64,000 nt of DNA from Jeotgalibaca dankookensis (GCF_002005405.1 NZ_CP019728.1:1832001-1896000), one strand, 5' to 3'. Positions 37,518 through 47,467 are shown, counted from the stretch's first letter. Numbers and translations: made by a program. The notes: a model not told the origin generated them from the sequence alone.

Positions 37518-39080
37518 ATGATGGGGGTTTTTAAAAATTTAAAAGATACACTGAAATCAGGATGGGGTAACCTAACGCCACTAAAACGGGTCGGATTGAT
37601 AAGTTTTCTTACAATAGCCATAAGTTTAGGTCTAATTGGCACGCTATTATCTCAAAGAATAAACTATTCCTTATTATTTTCAGAAATAGAAGAAGCTGAT
37701 TCAGGAAAGATTGTAGCAGATTTGGAGACGCAAGGAATTGCTTATCGATTAGAAGATAGTGGAACTACGATTTACATTGATGAAAAGTATGTAGATAAGT
37801 ATCGAATTGAATTAGCTGTTAATGATATGTTGCCACGTTCCTCAATGGGATTTGAAATTTTTGATGATACGAGTATGATGGCGACCGATGAAGACCGAGA
37901 AATTATGCAGCAACGTGCAATCCAAGGTGAGTTAGAGCGAGCAATCGGAGTCCTTGATGGTGTGTCTAGTGTCAAAGTTCTTCTATCTCTACCAGAAAAG
38001 AACGTCTTTACTCGCCCAGAAGATGTGAAAACAACGACGGCTTCTATTGTAGTCACAACGGACCGGAGTCGTGATTTGTCTTCTGCAGCTATACAAGGAA
38101 TTGCTGCCTTAGTGAGTGGAGCCGTTGATCACTTACCTTTAGAAAATGTGTCCATTGTAGACCAGACGGGACGTCTGTTAAGCGGTTTTATTCAATCAGG
38201 AACGAATCTTCAGTCTGCTGATTTAGCTTCACAAAATCGCCAGATTGAAAATGAGTATGCGCAAGAATTAGAGCGAAAATTATTAGAAACATTAGCGCCT
38301 GTTTATGGTCCAGAGAATTTATCCGTTTCGGTTAATGTCAAAATGAATTTCGATGTGGCTGAAGAAGAGATTGTCAATTATGGCGTAGACCAAGCGGGAA
38401 AAAAGACGGAGCCGTATATGCGTAGTCAAGATATTACGGCGTCTGGCGGTGAAATTTCAAGTGGGGATAATGCTTTAAATGGCAATAATGTTGCTATTAA
38501 TGAAGTGCTAGAAGGAGAAGGTGGTAATACTGCTTCTTATGATAGTACTACGAATTATGAATACGACACGACTAAAATAAAACGCATTGTTGAAACAGGC
38601 GAAGTCGAAAAGATATCCGCATCTATTCTTTATAATGCCGGCACAGCTGATGTTAAAGAATTAGATGTTATAGCTCGAAACATTTTGGGAGCAACCGAAC
38701 GCGATAGTATCCAAATTACCGCAACTAAATTTTTAGTCGAGGATTTACCAGCTGAACCAGCACCAGAGCTTGATGGCGTCATTGGCACGGTTTGGAGAGG
38801 TTACAAAACCTGGATTTTTGCAGGGAGTGGGTTTTTGCTTTTAACAGCTCTTTTAATAGTGTTACTCCTTTCTAGAAAACGTCGTTCTGGTCTTGAAGAT
38901 AATTTTGAAGAGGAAATACCCAACCAACAAACGCTTCATTCAGAAAAAGCTGATTTAGATTCCTTACAAGATTTGTTAAAAGATGAAAAACTAGAAAAAG
39001 AAAAAAATGCTTACCAACAAGCGAAAGAAAACCCCGATTTAGTGGCAGACATGATAAAAATGTGGCTAAAGGATGAGTAA
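37518..39080 (+). CDS. fliF: Flagellar MS-ring protein FliF
   Basis: 520 aa membrane ring protein and base of the motor. Membrane helices at about 25-44 and 431-450, the FliF/YscJ domain between (DSGKIVADLETQGIAYRL, MQQRAIQGELERAIGVLDGV), KVLLSLPEKNVFTRPE, and a cytoplasmic tail (DLVADMIKMWLKDE) that binds FliG. Overlaps fliG by 8 nt. Confidence 0.97.
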   Translation: MMGVFKNLKDTLKSGWGNLTPLKRVGLISFLTIAISLGLIGTLLSQRINYSLLFSEIEEADSGKIVADLETQGIAYRLEDSGTTIYIDEKYVDKYRIELAVNDMLPRSSMGFEIFDDTSMMATDEDREIMQQRAIQGELERAIGVLDGVSSVKVLLSLPEKNVFTRPEDVKTTTASIVVTTDRSRDLSSAAIQGIAALVSGAVDHLPLENVSIVDQTGRLLSGFIQSGTNLQSADLASQNRQIENEYAQELERKLLETLAPVYGPENLSVSVNVKMNFDVAEEEIVNYGVDQAGKKTEPYMRSQDITASGGEISSGDNALNGNNVAINEVLEGEGGNTASYDSTTNYEYDTTKIKRIVETGEVEKISASILYNAGTADVKELDVIARNILGATERDSIQITATKFLVEDLPAEPAPELDGVIGTVWRGYKTWIFAGSGFLLLTALLIVLLLSRKRRSGLEDNFEEEIPNQQTLHSEKADLDSLQDLLKDEKLEKEKNAYQQAKENPDLVADMIKMWLKDE

Positions 39081-40107
39081 AGATATGGAAGAAACAGCTG
39101 GAGTAACTGGAATGTCTGGAATTAAAAAAGCAGCTCTTCTCCTTATTTCACTGGGAGTAGAAACATCTGCGGAAATTCTCAGACTTTTACCGGACAGTAT
39201 GATTCAAAAAGTCAGTTATGAAATTGCAAATATTGACTATGTAAACCCAAATGAACATGAAGCGATATTGGAGGAATTTATTGAATTATCGCAGGCGCGT
39301 CAATATGTTGTGGATGGCGGAGTTGAATACGCGCGTGAAGTCTTAAACCGTGCCCTAGGAGCCCAACGTGCTAAGGAAGTCATCGATATGCTGACGCAAA
39401 TACAATTACGTGAACGGCCTTTTAATATTGCGCGTAAAGCAGATCCGATGCAATTGAAGAATTTGCTATTAAATGAACAGCCACAGACGGTTGCACTGAT
39501 TTTATGCTACATGCAGCCGGATAAAGCGGCAGCAATTTTAGCACAGTTTCCAATTGAGTTGCAGACAGATATTTCCGAACGGATTGGAACAATTACACGG
39601 ACGTCACCACTAGTTATTGAGAAAATTGAAAAAGTCATTGAAAGTAAATTTTCTAACTACATTGAGAATGAGACTGAAACAGTAGGTGGTGTTCATACCT
39701 TAGTAGAAATCCTCAACTCGGTTGGAAGAAGCACTGAGAAAAATATTTTAAGTGCACTAGACTTGAGTCAACCAGCACTTGCAGATGAGGTACGAGCAAA
39801 TCTATTTACGTTTGAAGACATTATTACCTTACAAGAATCTGATGTTCAAAAAGTCTTGCGTCTCGTTGAAAACGATGATCTCATGTTAGCTCTTAAAGGT
39901 GTTTCGGATGAAATCCGTAATATTATTTTCCAAAATATGTCGCAACGTGCAGTGGATACACTGAAAGAAGATATGCAATTTATGGGACCGGCTCGCTTAT
40001 CAGCAGTTGAAGAGGCGCAGCAAAAAATTGTGGCTGTTATTCGTAATTTAGATGAAAGCGGCGAGATTTACTTGAGAAGAGGGGAAGAAGATGCAATTGT
40101 TTCATAA
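39073..40107 (+). CDS. fliG: Flagellar motor switch protein FliG
   Basis: 344 aa torque-generating rotor protein. N-terminal GIKKAALLLISLGVETSAEILR, the middle segment NEQPQTVALILCYMQPDKAA with the EHPQ-like surface, and the C-terminal torque helix region DDLMLALKGVSDEIRNIIFQNMSQRA. Start inside the end of fliF; an alternative ATG lies four codons in. Overlaps fliH by 17 nt. Confidence 0.97.
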   Translation: MSKDMEETAGVTGMSGIKKAALLLISLGVETSAEILRLLPDSMIQKVSYEIANIDYVNPNEHEAILEEFIELSQARQYVVDGGVEYAREVLNRALGAQRAKEVIDMLTQIQLRERPFNIARKADPMQLKNLLLNEQPQTVALILCYMQPDKAAAILAQFPIELQTDISERIGTITRTSPLVIEKIEKVIESKFSNYIENETETVGGVHTLVEILNSVGRSTEKNILSALDLSQPALADEVRANLFTFEDIITLQESDVQKVLRLVENDDLMLALKGVSDEIRNIIFQNMSQRAVDTLKEDMQFMGPARLSAVEEAQQKIVAVIRNLDESGEIYLRRGEEDAIVS

Positions 40108-40861
40108 AATCATTAAGGCTGAAGAGTCGGTTTCAGATAGCGTAAAAGCCTTGGTTCAAACTGATTTTCAAGTAGATTCTGTCAGCGTAGCGCCACCCGC
40201 TACGCTAGAGAAAGACGTATACTATGAGGAAAAACAAGCAGCAGCCCGTTACATGGAAGATGCTCAAGCAAGTAGCATGGTGCTTCTACAAAAAGCTCAA
40301 TCTGAAGCAGATGAGATACGATTTTTAGCTCAAGAAGAGGGGTTTCAAGAAGGAGAAAAAAAAGGGCAAAAGGAAGGTTTTCAGGCAGGTTATCAAAGGG
40401 GTATAGAAAAAGCGCATCAAGAATCTCGAGAAATAAAAGAAAGTGTGCAACAGATGTTGAAGGACGCGAGTCGTGAAGTGCTTGCTTTTTATGAGGATAA
40501 ACGACTCGAAATCATCAACTTAGCAGCCCAGATGGCAGAAAAAATTGTTCACGAAAAAATTGATAGCTCAGATGATAAGATTTTGACGCTACTTTACCCC
40601 GTTTTAAATCAAATGGAGCAAGAAAATAAGTTTGTTACCTTAACCGTAAAACCAGAGCTAGAGGAATTCATGAAAGAAAAAGTAAAGGAACTTGAAATAA
40701 AATTCCCTCTTTATCGCTTTGCAATTCTTCTAGATGCACACTTAGAAGAACATGGGTGTATCGTTGAGAGCTCGCACGTCATTATTGATCTACAAGTAAA
40801 GCAACAACTGGAAACGATGGTTAGAGAGCTAGAAGAAGTTCCGGTGATTGAATATGTTTAG
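40091..40861 (+). CDS. fliH: Flagellar export regulator FliH
   Basis: 256 aa. Long helical N-terminal half with the FliH heptad-like Gly repeats GFQEGEKKGQKEGFQAGYQRG (about 92-112; the repeat unit is GxxxG) and a C-terminal domain related to the ATP synthase delta/b stator (LEEHGCIVESSHVIIDLQVKQQLE). Anchors and restrains the FliI ATPase encoded next. Confidence 0.93.
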   Translation: MQLFHKIIKAEESVSDSVKALVQTDFQVDSVSVAPPATLEKDVYYEEKQAAARYMEDAQASSMVLLQKAQSEADEIRFLAQEEGFQEGEKKGQKEGFQAGYQRGIEKAHQESREIKESVQQMLKDASREVLAFYEDKRLEIINLAAQMAEKIVHEKIDSSDDKILTLLYPVLNQMEQENKFVTLTVKPELEEFMKEKVKELEIKFPLYRFAILLDAHLEEHGCIVESSHVIIDLQVKQQLETMVRELEEVPVIEYV

Positions 40862-42167
40862 TCTCCCATTCGAAACATATGAAAAAAAAATAAAACAGAA
40901 ATCTTTTTACCATGTAAAAGGTAAAGTAAGCGAAGTTATTGGCTTGGTTATCAAAGTGGAAGGGCTAGAGGCTTTTATTGGCGAGGTATGTGAAATTACT
41001 ATTAAGTCATCTGAGAAAAAGGTCTTATGTGAAGTCGTCGGTTTTGTAGAACGTACAGTTCTTTTGATGCCTTTGGATAATTTAGAAGGTATTGGACCTG
41101 GTTGCGTGGTTTATCCGACGGGGCACTCCTTACGTGTAGAAGTTTCCGATCAGTTGTTAGGAACAACGATAGATGGTTTAGGGAGACCCATGTCTCATCA
41201 AATAGATATAAAAGGTGATTTTAGAGAAGTAAATGGTGATGCACCAGATCCCTTCAAACGTAAAAGAATCGAAAAAATACTACCAACTGGTATAAAAGCG
41301 ATTGATGCTACTCTTACAGTAGGAGAAGGACAGCGAATTGGCATATTTGCTGGATCAGGGGTTGGAAAAAGCACCTTACTCGGCATGATTGCTCGCTATT
41401 GCGAGGCAGATGTCATTGTCATTGGCTTAATAGGTGAGCGGGGTCGTGAAGTGATGGAATTTATCGAAAACGATCTAGGTGAAGAAGGATATAAAAAATC
41501 AGTTGTCGTTTGTGCGACCTCTGACTCACCGCCACTTGTCCGTTTGAAGGGTTCCTATACAGCGACTGCAATTGCCGAATACTTTCGTGATCAAGGTAAA
41601 CGCGTGGTGTTGATGATGGATTCGGTTACCCGCGTTGCCATGGCACAGCGTGAGATTGGTCTTGCAACAGGTGAGCCACCAACAACCAAGGGCTACACGC
41701 CCTCAGTTTTTACTACGCTACCAAAGCTTTTGGAGCGTAGCGGTATGTCGGATAAAGGCTCGATTACAGCGTTTTATACCGTTTTAGTCGAAGGAGACGA
41801 CATGAACGAGCCGATTGCCGATACAGTTCGTGGTATTTTAGATGGACATATTATCCTTTCACGCAAAATTGCTGCTGAGAATCAATACCCGGCTATTGAT
41901 ATTCAAAATAGTATCAGTCGATTAATGAAAGATATTGTAACCGATGAACAATTCAAACTGGCAGGTAAGTTAAAAGAAAATATGGCTGTTTATGCTGAAT
42001 CAAAAGATTTAATTGATGTAGGGGCTTATCAGCGTGGTTCCAATTTGGCGATTGATCGTGCTATTCAGCTGCACCAACCCATCAAAAACTTTTTGAAACA
42101 GCAAGTCGAAGAACCATTTGCTTTTAGTGATAGCCAGGAACTATTAGAAAAGACATTAAATTATTAG
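40854..42167 (+). CDS. fliI: Flagellum-specific export ATPase FliI
   Basis: 437 aa, F1-beta-like ATPase that powers type III export. Walker A AGSGVGKS (about 166-173), GERGREVMEFIE, Walker B VVLMMDSVTRVAMAQREI, GEPPTTKGYTPSVF and the long SGMSDKGSITAFYTVLVEGDD segment. I take the ATG at 40854 (MFSLPFETYE) because GGTGA stands 7 nt before it; a TTG two codons earlier touches that site. Overlaps fliH by 8 nt. Confidence 0.97.
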   Translation: MFSLPFETYEKKIKQKSFYHVKGKVSEVIGLVIKVEGLEAFIGEVCEITIKSSEKKVLCEVVGFVERTVLLMPLDNLEGIGPGCVVYPTGHSLRVEVSDQLLGTTIDGLGRPMSHQIDIKGDFREVNGDAPDPFKRKRIEKILPTGIKAIDATLTVGEGQRIGIFAGSGVGKSTLLGMIARYCEADVIVIGLIGERGREVMEFIENDLGEEGYKKSVVVCATSDSPPLVRLKGSYTATAIAEYFRDQGKRVVLMMDSVTRVAMAQREIGLATGEPPTTKGYTPSVFTTLPKLLERSGMSDKGSITAFYTVLVEGDDMNEPIADTVRGILDGHIILSRKIAAENQYPAIDIQNSISRLMKDIVTDEQFKLAGKLKENMAVYAESKDLIDVGAYQRGSNLAIDRAIQLHQPIKNFLKQQVEEPFAFSDSQELLEKTLNY

Positions 42168-42184
42168 TGATGAGGTGAATATAG

Positions 42185-42616
42185 GTGGCAGAACCTTTTT
42201 CAATGGCAAAAATACTGGATTGGCGAATAGATCTTGAAGAAACTGCTCGTTTAACTGTTACGCAGTTACAAGCACGGCTCCGTTTAGAAAATCAACAACT
42301 CCAATCTTTAATTACAGAAAATATAAAAGTAAAAAATGAGCATATACATTCTAAGCAAATCCACTCATTACGCTATAACGATTACTATAAAAACGTGATT
42401 ACTGAACAAATCATTCAGCAAAAAAACCAAATCGATTCAACTCTGGCAGATATTCAATCTGCACAGAAAAATTTGGTTCAAACATATTCAGATCGCAAAA
42501 TAATGGATAAGTTAAAAGAGAAAGAGCTAACTACCTACTATCAAAATGAACGACGCCGCGAACAAATGGAACTAGATGATATAGCAACGATGAACTATAA
42601 ACGTAGAGTTTTTTAG
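42185..42616 (+). CDS. fliJ: Flagellar export chaperone FliJ
   Basis: 143 aa coiled coil: KILDWRIDLEETARLTVTQL, then a long helix to KNLVQTYSDRKIMDKLKEKELTTYY and RREQMELDDIATMNYKR. The pattern and place after fliI identify FliJ, the stalk-like subunit of the export ATPase. GTG start with GAGGTGAATATAG ahead. Confidence 0.88.
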   Translation: MAEPFSMAKILDWRIDLEETARLTVTQLQARLRLENQQLQSLITENIKVKNEHIHSKQIHSLRYNDYYKNVITEQIIQQKNQIDSTLADIQSAQKNLVQTYSDRKIMDKLKEKELTTYYQNERRREQMELDDIATMNYKRRVF

Positions 42617-42640
42617 TTTATCTGGTTTAGAAGAAAAGAG

Positions 42641-43834
42641 GTGAGAGAACTGGAGAATACGATTGAAACTTCACCACTCGTAAAGATAGCTGCCCAAAAT
42701 AAAATACTACCAACTCCTATAGAAGACGCTTTTCTTTTTCGTCAGTTTTTAAATGATTTTCAGGCAGAAGAACCACAAGTTAAAAATGAGCAAGAGGATA
42801 ATAAGCAAGAAAAACAATTAGAAGAATTGTCGAAAGAAAGTACTATAGAACCAGTCATTACTGAAGCAATTTATGCATTGATTCGTCCAAAAACACCAGT
42901 GATTACTCTTGATGTGTCTTGTGAAGAAAAAAGTAAAAGTATTCAAACGCCTAATCGAATACCTAGAGAAATGAAAGAAGTAGCTGAAACACAAAAAGAC
43001 CAACCAGATTCTAAAAAAGAAAAATTAGTAGATCATTCATTTAAACCAACAATAAACGGTGAAGAAGTGCAGGACGAGTCTGAAATACCAAAAAATTCTA
43101 TAGATGTTTTAACGCTTGGGGAGAGTGAAAGTGCTAATCAAGCAATCTCTACTAACAGGCCCTTACAAGAACTAAACCAACTTAACCGTGAAATCAGTGA
43201 CCTTATGAGGATTCATATAGAAAAGACACCTGTTCAGGAAATACCTACGGTAATCCCTGTTAAAGATCAGGTGCAATCAAAATCTATTTCCTCTGATTTA
43301 GAAAAAAAATTATCAGAACCAGAGAATGCTGGACAAGTTATCGCAAAAGATTGGTCGGTCCAAACAGCTGTTCCAAAAAAATTGGATACTTTTGAAATTA
43401 AAGTACATGAACCAAATCAACTGAGTCGTGAAATCAGTGACCTTATTACGGTGACTGTAAAAAAAATGCCTCTAGAGAAAACTTCTACAGCTAGCGTTCA
43501 TGTTAAATTATCACCAGAAAAATTAGGGGATTTAGAAATCGAGTTGACTTGGCGTGGGGACCAGGTGGAGGCAAAAATTATCGTCTCAAAACCTGAAATG
43601 AAACAACAACTCGTAGACCAGCTGGCAATTATTCATGAACAGCTACCAAAAAATCCAATCGTTCAAGTGATTATGATTGAGGTAAAACCGCCGATTGACT
43701 TAAGCCAACAATCATATCCGCGTAAGCAAACCCAATCACCTCCAAAAAACCGCCATACTTCAAATGGGAGAGGCGAGGAAGAAACAGAAATAAGTGACAA
43801 TTTAGCCTTACTGGGCTTGAGCTTATATGTTTAA
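42641..43834 (+). CDS. fliK: Hook-length control protein FliK
   Basis: 397 aa molecular ruler. A long, low-complexity, Lys/Glu/Gln-rich N-terminal part (about 1-280) is followed by a compact FliK_C domain with VKLSPEKLGDLEIELTWRGD and a trailing basic tail. The ruler contains an internal repeat: NREISDL with its flanks recurs at about residues 182 and 262. The start is uncertain: the GTG at 42641 lies inside AGAGGTGAG, so it may itself be part of the ribosome site of a CTG or downstream start. Confidence 0.85.
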   Translation: MRELENTIETSPLVKIAAQNKILPTPIEDAFLFRQFLNDFQAEEPQVKNEQEDNKQEKQLEELSKESTIEPVITEAIYALIRPKTPVITLDVSCEEKSKSIQTPNRIPREMKEVAETQKDQPDSKKEKLVDHSFKPTINGEEVQDESEIPKNSIDVLTLGESESANQAISTNRPLQELNQLNREISDLMRIHIEKTPVQEIPTVIPVKDQVQSKSISSDLEKKLSEPENAGQVIAKDWSVQTAVPKKLDTFEIKVHEPNQLSREISDLITVTVKKMPLEKTSTASVHVKLSPEKLGDLEIELTWRGDQVEAKIIVSKPEMKQQLVDQLAIIHEQLPKNPIVQVIMIEVKPPIDLSQQSYPRKQTQSPPKNRHTSNGRGEEETEISDNLALLGLSLYV

Positions 43835-43849
43835 GGAAAGGATAAAAAA

Positions 43850-44278
43850 ATGGATATATCACCAAATTTTACAATTGGATCTACAAACCAAGCAATTAAT
43901 CAAAGTAAGAAATCTAATTCTGAAATGAATATGGAAGATTTTCTAAAAATTATGGCTGCTTCATTACGGATGCCTGCTCTATCATCCAGTGAGGGTGGTA
44001 AAGATAGTTCTTCAGATTATATGAATCAAATGATTCAATTCAGTACGATGGAACAACTCAAGAGTATGAGTGATTCCGTTACAACCACCATGTTAATGAC
44101 ACAACAGCAACAAGCGATTTCCATGATTGGTAAAGAAGTAACAGTTTTACAAGAAGGTCAGCAAGTAACAGGAACAGTAGAAAAAACACGCTTCTTTAAC
44201 GGTTATGCAACTATTCAAATAGATGGTAAGGATTACTATATGAATAATATTTTGGAAATAGGGATAAAGAAGGCGTAA
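43850..44278 (+). CDS. flgD: Hook assembly scaffold FlgD
   Basis: 142 aa, the short Gram-positive form without the C-terminal Ig-like domains. Shows DFLKIMAASLRMPA, then YMNQMIQFSTMEQLKSM and MIGKEVTV with GTVEKTRFFNGYATIQIDGK. The usual FLKLLxxQLxxQDP motif is altered to FLKIMAASLRMPA. Caps the growing hook and lies between fliK and flgE as usual. Confidence 0.92.
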   Translation: MDISPNFTIGSTNQAINQSKKSNSEMNMEDFLKIMAASLRMPALSSSEGGKDSSSDYMNQMIQFSTMEQLKSMSDSVTTTMLMTQQQQAISMIGKEVTVLQEGQQVTGTVEKTRFFNGYATIQIDGKDYYMNNILEIGIKKA

Positions 44279-44338
44279 TAAAGTGATTACTATACCTTAT
44301 CTCATGTGAATACAACTACAGTTAGTGGAGGAATTAAT

Positions 44339-45208
44339 ATGTTAAAGTCATTATATTCAGGTGTTAGTGGTATGAAAAATTTACAAACTAAAATGGATGT
44401 TATCTCAAATAATATTGCAAATGTGAACACAACCAGTTTTAAGACAGGACGCGTTCGCTTTGAAGATATGATTAGCCAAACAATGGAACAATCGCAAGAA
44501 AATAAAAATAGTAAACAATCAGGACTAGGGATGCAAGTTAGTGCAGTTGATAAGGTTATGGCCGGCGGAACGTTACAAGCAACGGGACGTGCACTAGATT
44601 TTGGAATTGAAAATGGCGAAGATTCTTTCTTTACGGTTAGTAGTGATGGCACCAGTCAAGACGTCGCATATACACGCGATGGTGGTATGTATTTAAATGC
44701 AGATAACCAACTCATTACGGCTTCTGGTTACCATATTCTAGGTGTTATGTTGGACACACCAGTGGTCTACCAAGGAACAATTCCAGCTGGATTGACTTAT
44801 GATGCAGCAACGAATCCTATGGAGGCAATTGCTATTCCAAAAGAAAATAATGGAACGAATTTAGATAGTTATTCCATTTCTGATACCGGTTTAATTCTTG
44901 GAGTTTATAATGATGAGATTATGGTTATGGGTCAAATTTCTTTAACTAAATTCAATAACGCAACAGGGTTAGATAAAATGGGTGGCAATATGTATAAAGA
45001 GACAATGAATTCAGGTCAGCCTAATGTAGGTGCAGCTGGGCAAGAAGGGTTTGGATCTGTTCGCTCTGGTTTTTTAGAGATGTCTAATGTGGATCTATCA
45101 AACGAATTTACAGAAATGATTGTAACGCAACGGGCTTACCAAGCGAACTCTCGTAGTATTTCAACTTCAGACCAAATGTTAGAAGAACTATTAGCCTTGA
45201 AACGCTAA
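44339..45208 (+). CDS. flgE: Flagellar hook protein FlgE
   Basis: 289 aa from the ATG at 44339: MLKSLYSGVSGMKNLQTKMD, then VISNNIANVNTTSFKTGRVRF. C-terminal NVDLSNEFTEMIVTQRAYQANSRSISTSDQMLEEL is typical of the hook/rod family. AGTGGAGGAATTAAT precedes this ATG; an upstream in-frame GTG (44306) has no such site. A short hook protein, like those of other Bacillota. Confidence 0.95.
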   Translation: MLKSLYSGVSGMKNLQTKMDVISNNIANVNTTSFKTGRVRFEDMISQTMEQSQENKNSKQSGLGMQVSAVDKVMAGGTLQATGRALDFGIENGEDSFFTVSSDGTSQDVAYTRDGGMYLNADNQLITASGYHILGVMLDTPVVYQGTIPAGLTYDAATNPMEAIAIPKENNGTNLDSYSISDTGLILGVYNDEIMVMGQISLTKFNNATGLDKMGGNMYKETMNSGQPNVGAAGQEGFGSVRSGFLEMSNVDLSNEFTEMIVTQRAYQANSRSISTSDQMLEELLALKR

Positions 45209-45226
45209 GTTAGGGATTAAAAGACG

Positions 45227-45433
45227 ATGATTAAGTTAAAAACAATAACGGGTAGAGATTTTTATCTCAATAACAATCTGATTTACCGCGTTGATGAAAA
45301 AATCGATACCATCATCACGCTTGTAGATGGAAAAACCATTAGAGTAAGAGAATCAGCGGAGGAAGTCAGACAAAAAATTATTGAATTCCAACAAGAAATA
45401 ATGTATCCGATGAAAAGGAAGGAATTAGAGTGA
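45227..45433 (+). CDS. flbD: FlbD/SwrD family flagellar protein
   Basis: 68 aa. MIKLKTITGRDFYLNNNLI followed by IDTIITLVDGKTIRVRESAEEV matches the small FlbD family, called SwrD in Bacillus, where it raises motor torque during swarming. Sits between flgE and motA with a 4-nt overlap into motA, the conserved place for this gene. Confidence 0.9.
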   Translation: MIKLKTITGRDFYLNNNLIYRVDEKIDTIITLVDGKTIRVRESAEEVRQKIIEFQQEIMYPMKRKELE

Positions 45434-46233
45434 AGAAAAGCTATACAACCGTTTTAGCTCTGGCATTTGGATTTATTTTAATATTTTGGGCCATTTCAAT
45501 CGATGGTTCAGTAACATCTTTTATCAACGTTCCTTCTATTGCCATTACTGTCTTTGGGTCTTTTGCTGCTGTAGTCATCAGTTTTCCTTTTGACAAGATT
45601 AAAAATGCTCCAATCGTCCTTAAAAATTTGGTAACTAAAAATGATAACAATAAACAAGAACTGGTTGAAACAATCGTTAGCTTATCCCGACTTTCACGCA
45701 GCCAAGGTTTGTTAGCCTTAGATGCGGAAATAGAAGGAATTGAAAACACCTTTTTAGCGGAGAGTATGAAGATGGTTGTTGATGGTATGGACGCTGACAA
45801 TATTCGAGAGATTCTGGAAACGAAAATTGATAATATGGAAGATCGGCATTATATAGGACAAGAAATATTTTTAAAATGGGGCGAACTGGCTCCAGGATTT
45901 GGGATGCTGGGAACCTTGATAGGCTTGATTAATTTATTAGGTTCTTTAACCGATCCTTCAACAATTGGGGGCGGGATGGCCGTTGCATTGCTAACGACTT
46001 TTTATGGGAGTTTGTTAGCTAATCTTATCTTTTTACCAATTGCCCAAAATCTAAAAACTCGTACCGAAGCAGAAGTGAATACGAATGAAATGATCATGGA
46101 AGGGGCACTAGCCATACAAGCGGGTAAAAACCCGCGTGTCATCGAACAAAAGCTAGAAAGCTATCTCGAAGGTGGGCGCTTGAAAGAGAAACCAGAAGCG
46201 ACGGTGGCAAGCGAGGAAAGAGAATATGTCTAG
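45430..46233 (+). CDS. motA: Motor stator protein MotA
   Basis: 267 aa with four membrane helices (about 5-25, 31-50, 150-172, 182-203). Conserved KKSYTTVLALAFGFILIFWAI start, then IGQEIFLKWGELAPGFGMLGTLIGLI and GGGMAVALLTTFYGSLLAN. Ion channel half of the stator, paired with MotB. GTG start with AAAGGAAGGAA. Whether it uses protons or sodium cannot be decided safely here. Confidence 0.95.
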   Translation: MKKSYTTVLALAFGFILIFWAISIDGSVTSFINVPSIAITVFGSFAAVVISFPFDKIKNAPIVLKNLVTKNDNNKQELVETIVSLSRLSRSQGLLALDAEIEGIENTFLAESMKMVVDGMDADNIREILETKIDNMEDRHYIGQEIFLKWGELAPGFGMLGTLIGLINLLGSLTDPSTIGGGMAVALLTTFYGSLLANLIFLPIAQNLKTRTEAEVNTNEMIMEGALAIQAGKNPRVIEQKLESYLEGGRLKEKPEATVASEEREYV

Positions 46234-46981
46234 AAAAAAGCGGGATAAAAAACAGAGCGACTCAGGTTCTGCCTCTTGGATGACGACCTTTTCAGACTTG
46301 ATGTCATTACTATTAACTTTTTTTATTGTTTTATTTTCGATGTCAAGTATTAGTAATGAAAAATTTATGCAAGCTGCGCAATCGCTATCTCAATCTTTAC
46401 TGAATGGAGGAGACGGTATCATGGAGGGAGTTCTCGTCCCATTTGAAGAGACCGTAGCACCTGACGTAACGACTCAACCAATTGAAACCATTGATTTAGC
46501 AGAACTAAACCCGCAGCTTGTCGAAATGTATGGCTACGTCATGCGGTTTATTCAAAATAATAAACTTGAAGACCAAGTTTCAATTACCGCAGATGCAAAA
46601 GGTATTTATGTCAATATAAACAATTCAGTTCTGTTTGGAAAAGAAAGTGCTTCTGTTTCTCGAGAGGGACGACAAGTGTTAAAGACGGTTGCAGAATTAA
46701 TTAATCAACTAGGAAATGAAATTATTATTGAAGGACACACAGATAATATTCCGACTGCCTATGGACAATACCCGACTAACTGGGAATTATCAGTAAGCCG
46801 AGCTGTATCTGTCTTGCGCTATTTAACCGAAGAAGAAAAAGTAAGGGCAAATCGGTTATCAGCAGTAGGATACGGGGAGCAACGACCTTTAGTTGCTAAC
46901 GATACACCAGAAAATCGTGCTCGCAACCGACGTGTGAATATTGTCGTAGTATACGGAGCGGAGGAATCCAATGAAGAATAA
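46226..46981 (+). CDS. motB: Motor stator protein MotB
   Basis: 251 aa. A single membrane helix carries the ion-binding Asp24 in MTTFSDLMSLLLTFFIVLFS. A plug/linker is followed by an OmpA-like peptidoglycan-binding domain with IEGHTDNIPTAYGQYPTNWELSVSRA and GYGEQRPLVANDTPENRARNRRVNI. Anchors the stator to the wall. Overlaps motA by 8 nt. Confidence 0.95.
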   Translation: MSRKKRDKKQSDSGSASWMTTFSDLMSLLLTFFIVLFSMSSISNEKFMQAAQSLSQSLLNGGDGIMEGVLVPFEETVAPDVTTQPIETIDLAELNPQLVEMYGYVMRFIQNNKLEDQVSITADAKGIYVNINNSVLFGKESASVSREGRQVLKTVAELINQLGNEIIIEGHTDNIPTAYGQYPTNWELSVSRAVSVLRYLTEEEKVRANRLSAVGYGEQRPLVANDTPENRARNRRVNIVVVYGAEESNEE

Positions 46982-47441
46982 AGTAGAAAAAACAAATCTC
47001 CCCTCATTAAAAAAAAAAATAATAGCAGTAATAGTAGCTATTTTTATTATCGGAGGAAGCGCGATAAGTTTTTTCATTTTCTCTGATCAGGCAAAAGCTT
47101 TTTTTGAGTCAACACAAGAAGAAAAAAAAGAACAGATTATGGTGCCATACTCTGAATTTTTAATTAATTTAAAGCCTTCTTTAACTGCGGATAAACGTTT
47201 TTTAAGAATTGAACTATCTTTTGAAGTTTCTAGTATAGATAGTGAAGCGGTACTAGTAAGCCAAGAAGCCATGATTCGTGACACAATTATTTCCCTTTTA
47301 CGCAAGCAAACTTCAGAAACTATTTTCAGTGAAGTAGACGGAAACTTGAGTATTAAACAAGAAATAAAGGATGAATTAAACCAAATACTTGGCGAGACAA
47401 TTGTTGAACACGTGTATGTGACTGATATGGTGATGCAGTAA
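46971..47441 (+). CDS. fliL: Flagellar basal-body protein FliL
   Basis: 156 aa, one N-terminal membrane helix (about 17-38) and an extracytoplasmic domain with YSEFLINLKPSLTADKRFLRIELSFEV and a C-terminal IKDELNQILGETIVEHVYVTDMVMQ. FliL assists stator function. Overlaps motB by 11 nt, in the motA-motB-fliL order. Confidence 0.92.
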   Translation: MKNKVEKTNLPSLKKKIIAVIVAIFIIGGSAISFFIFSDQAKAFFESTQEEKKEQIMVPYSEFLINLKPSLTADKRFLRIELSFEVSSIDSEAVLVSQEAMIRDTIISLLRKQTSETIFSEVDGNLSIKQEIKDELNQILGETIVEHVYVTDMVMQ

Positions 47442-47467
47442 TTTTAAAAAGGGGCTTTAATGAATAA

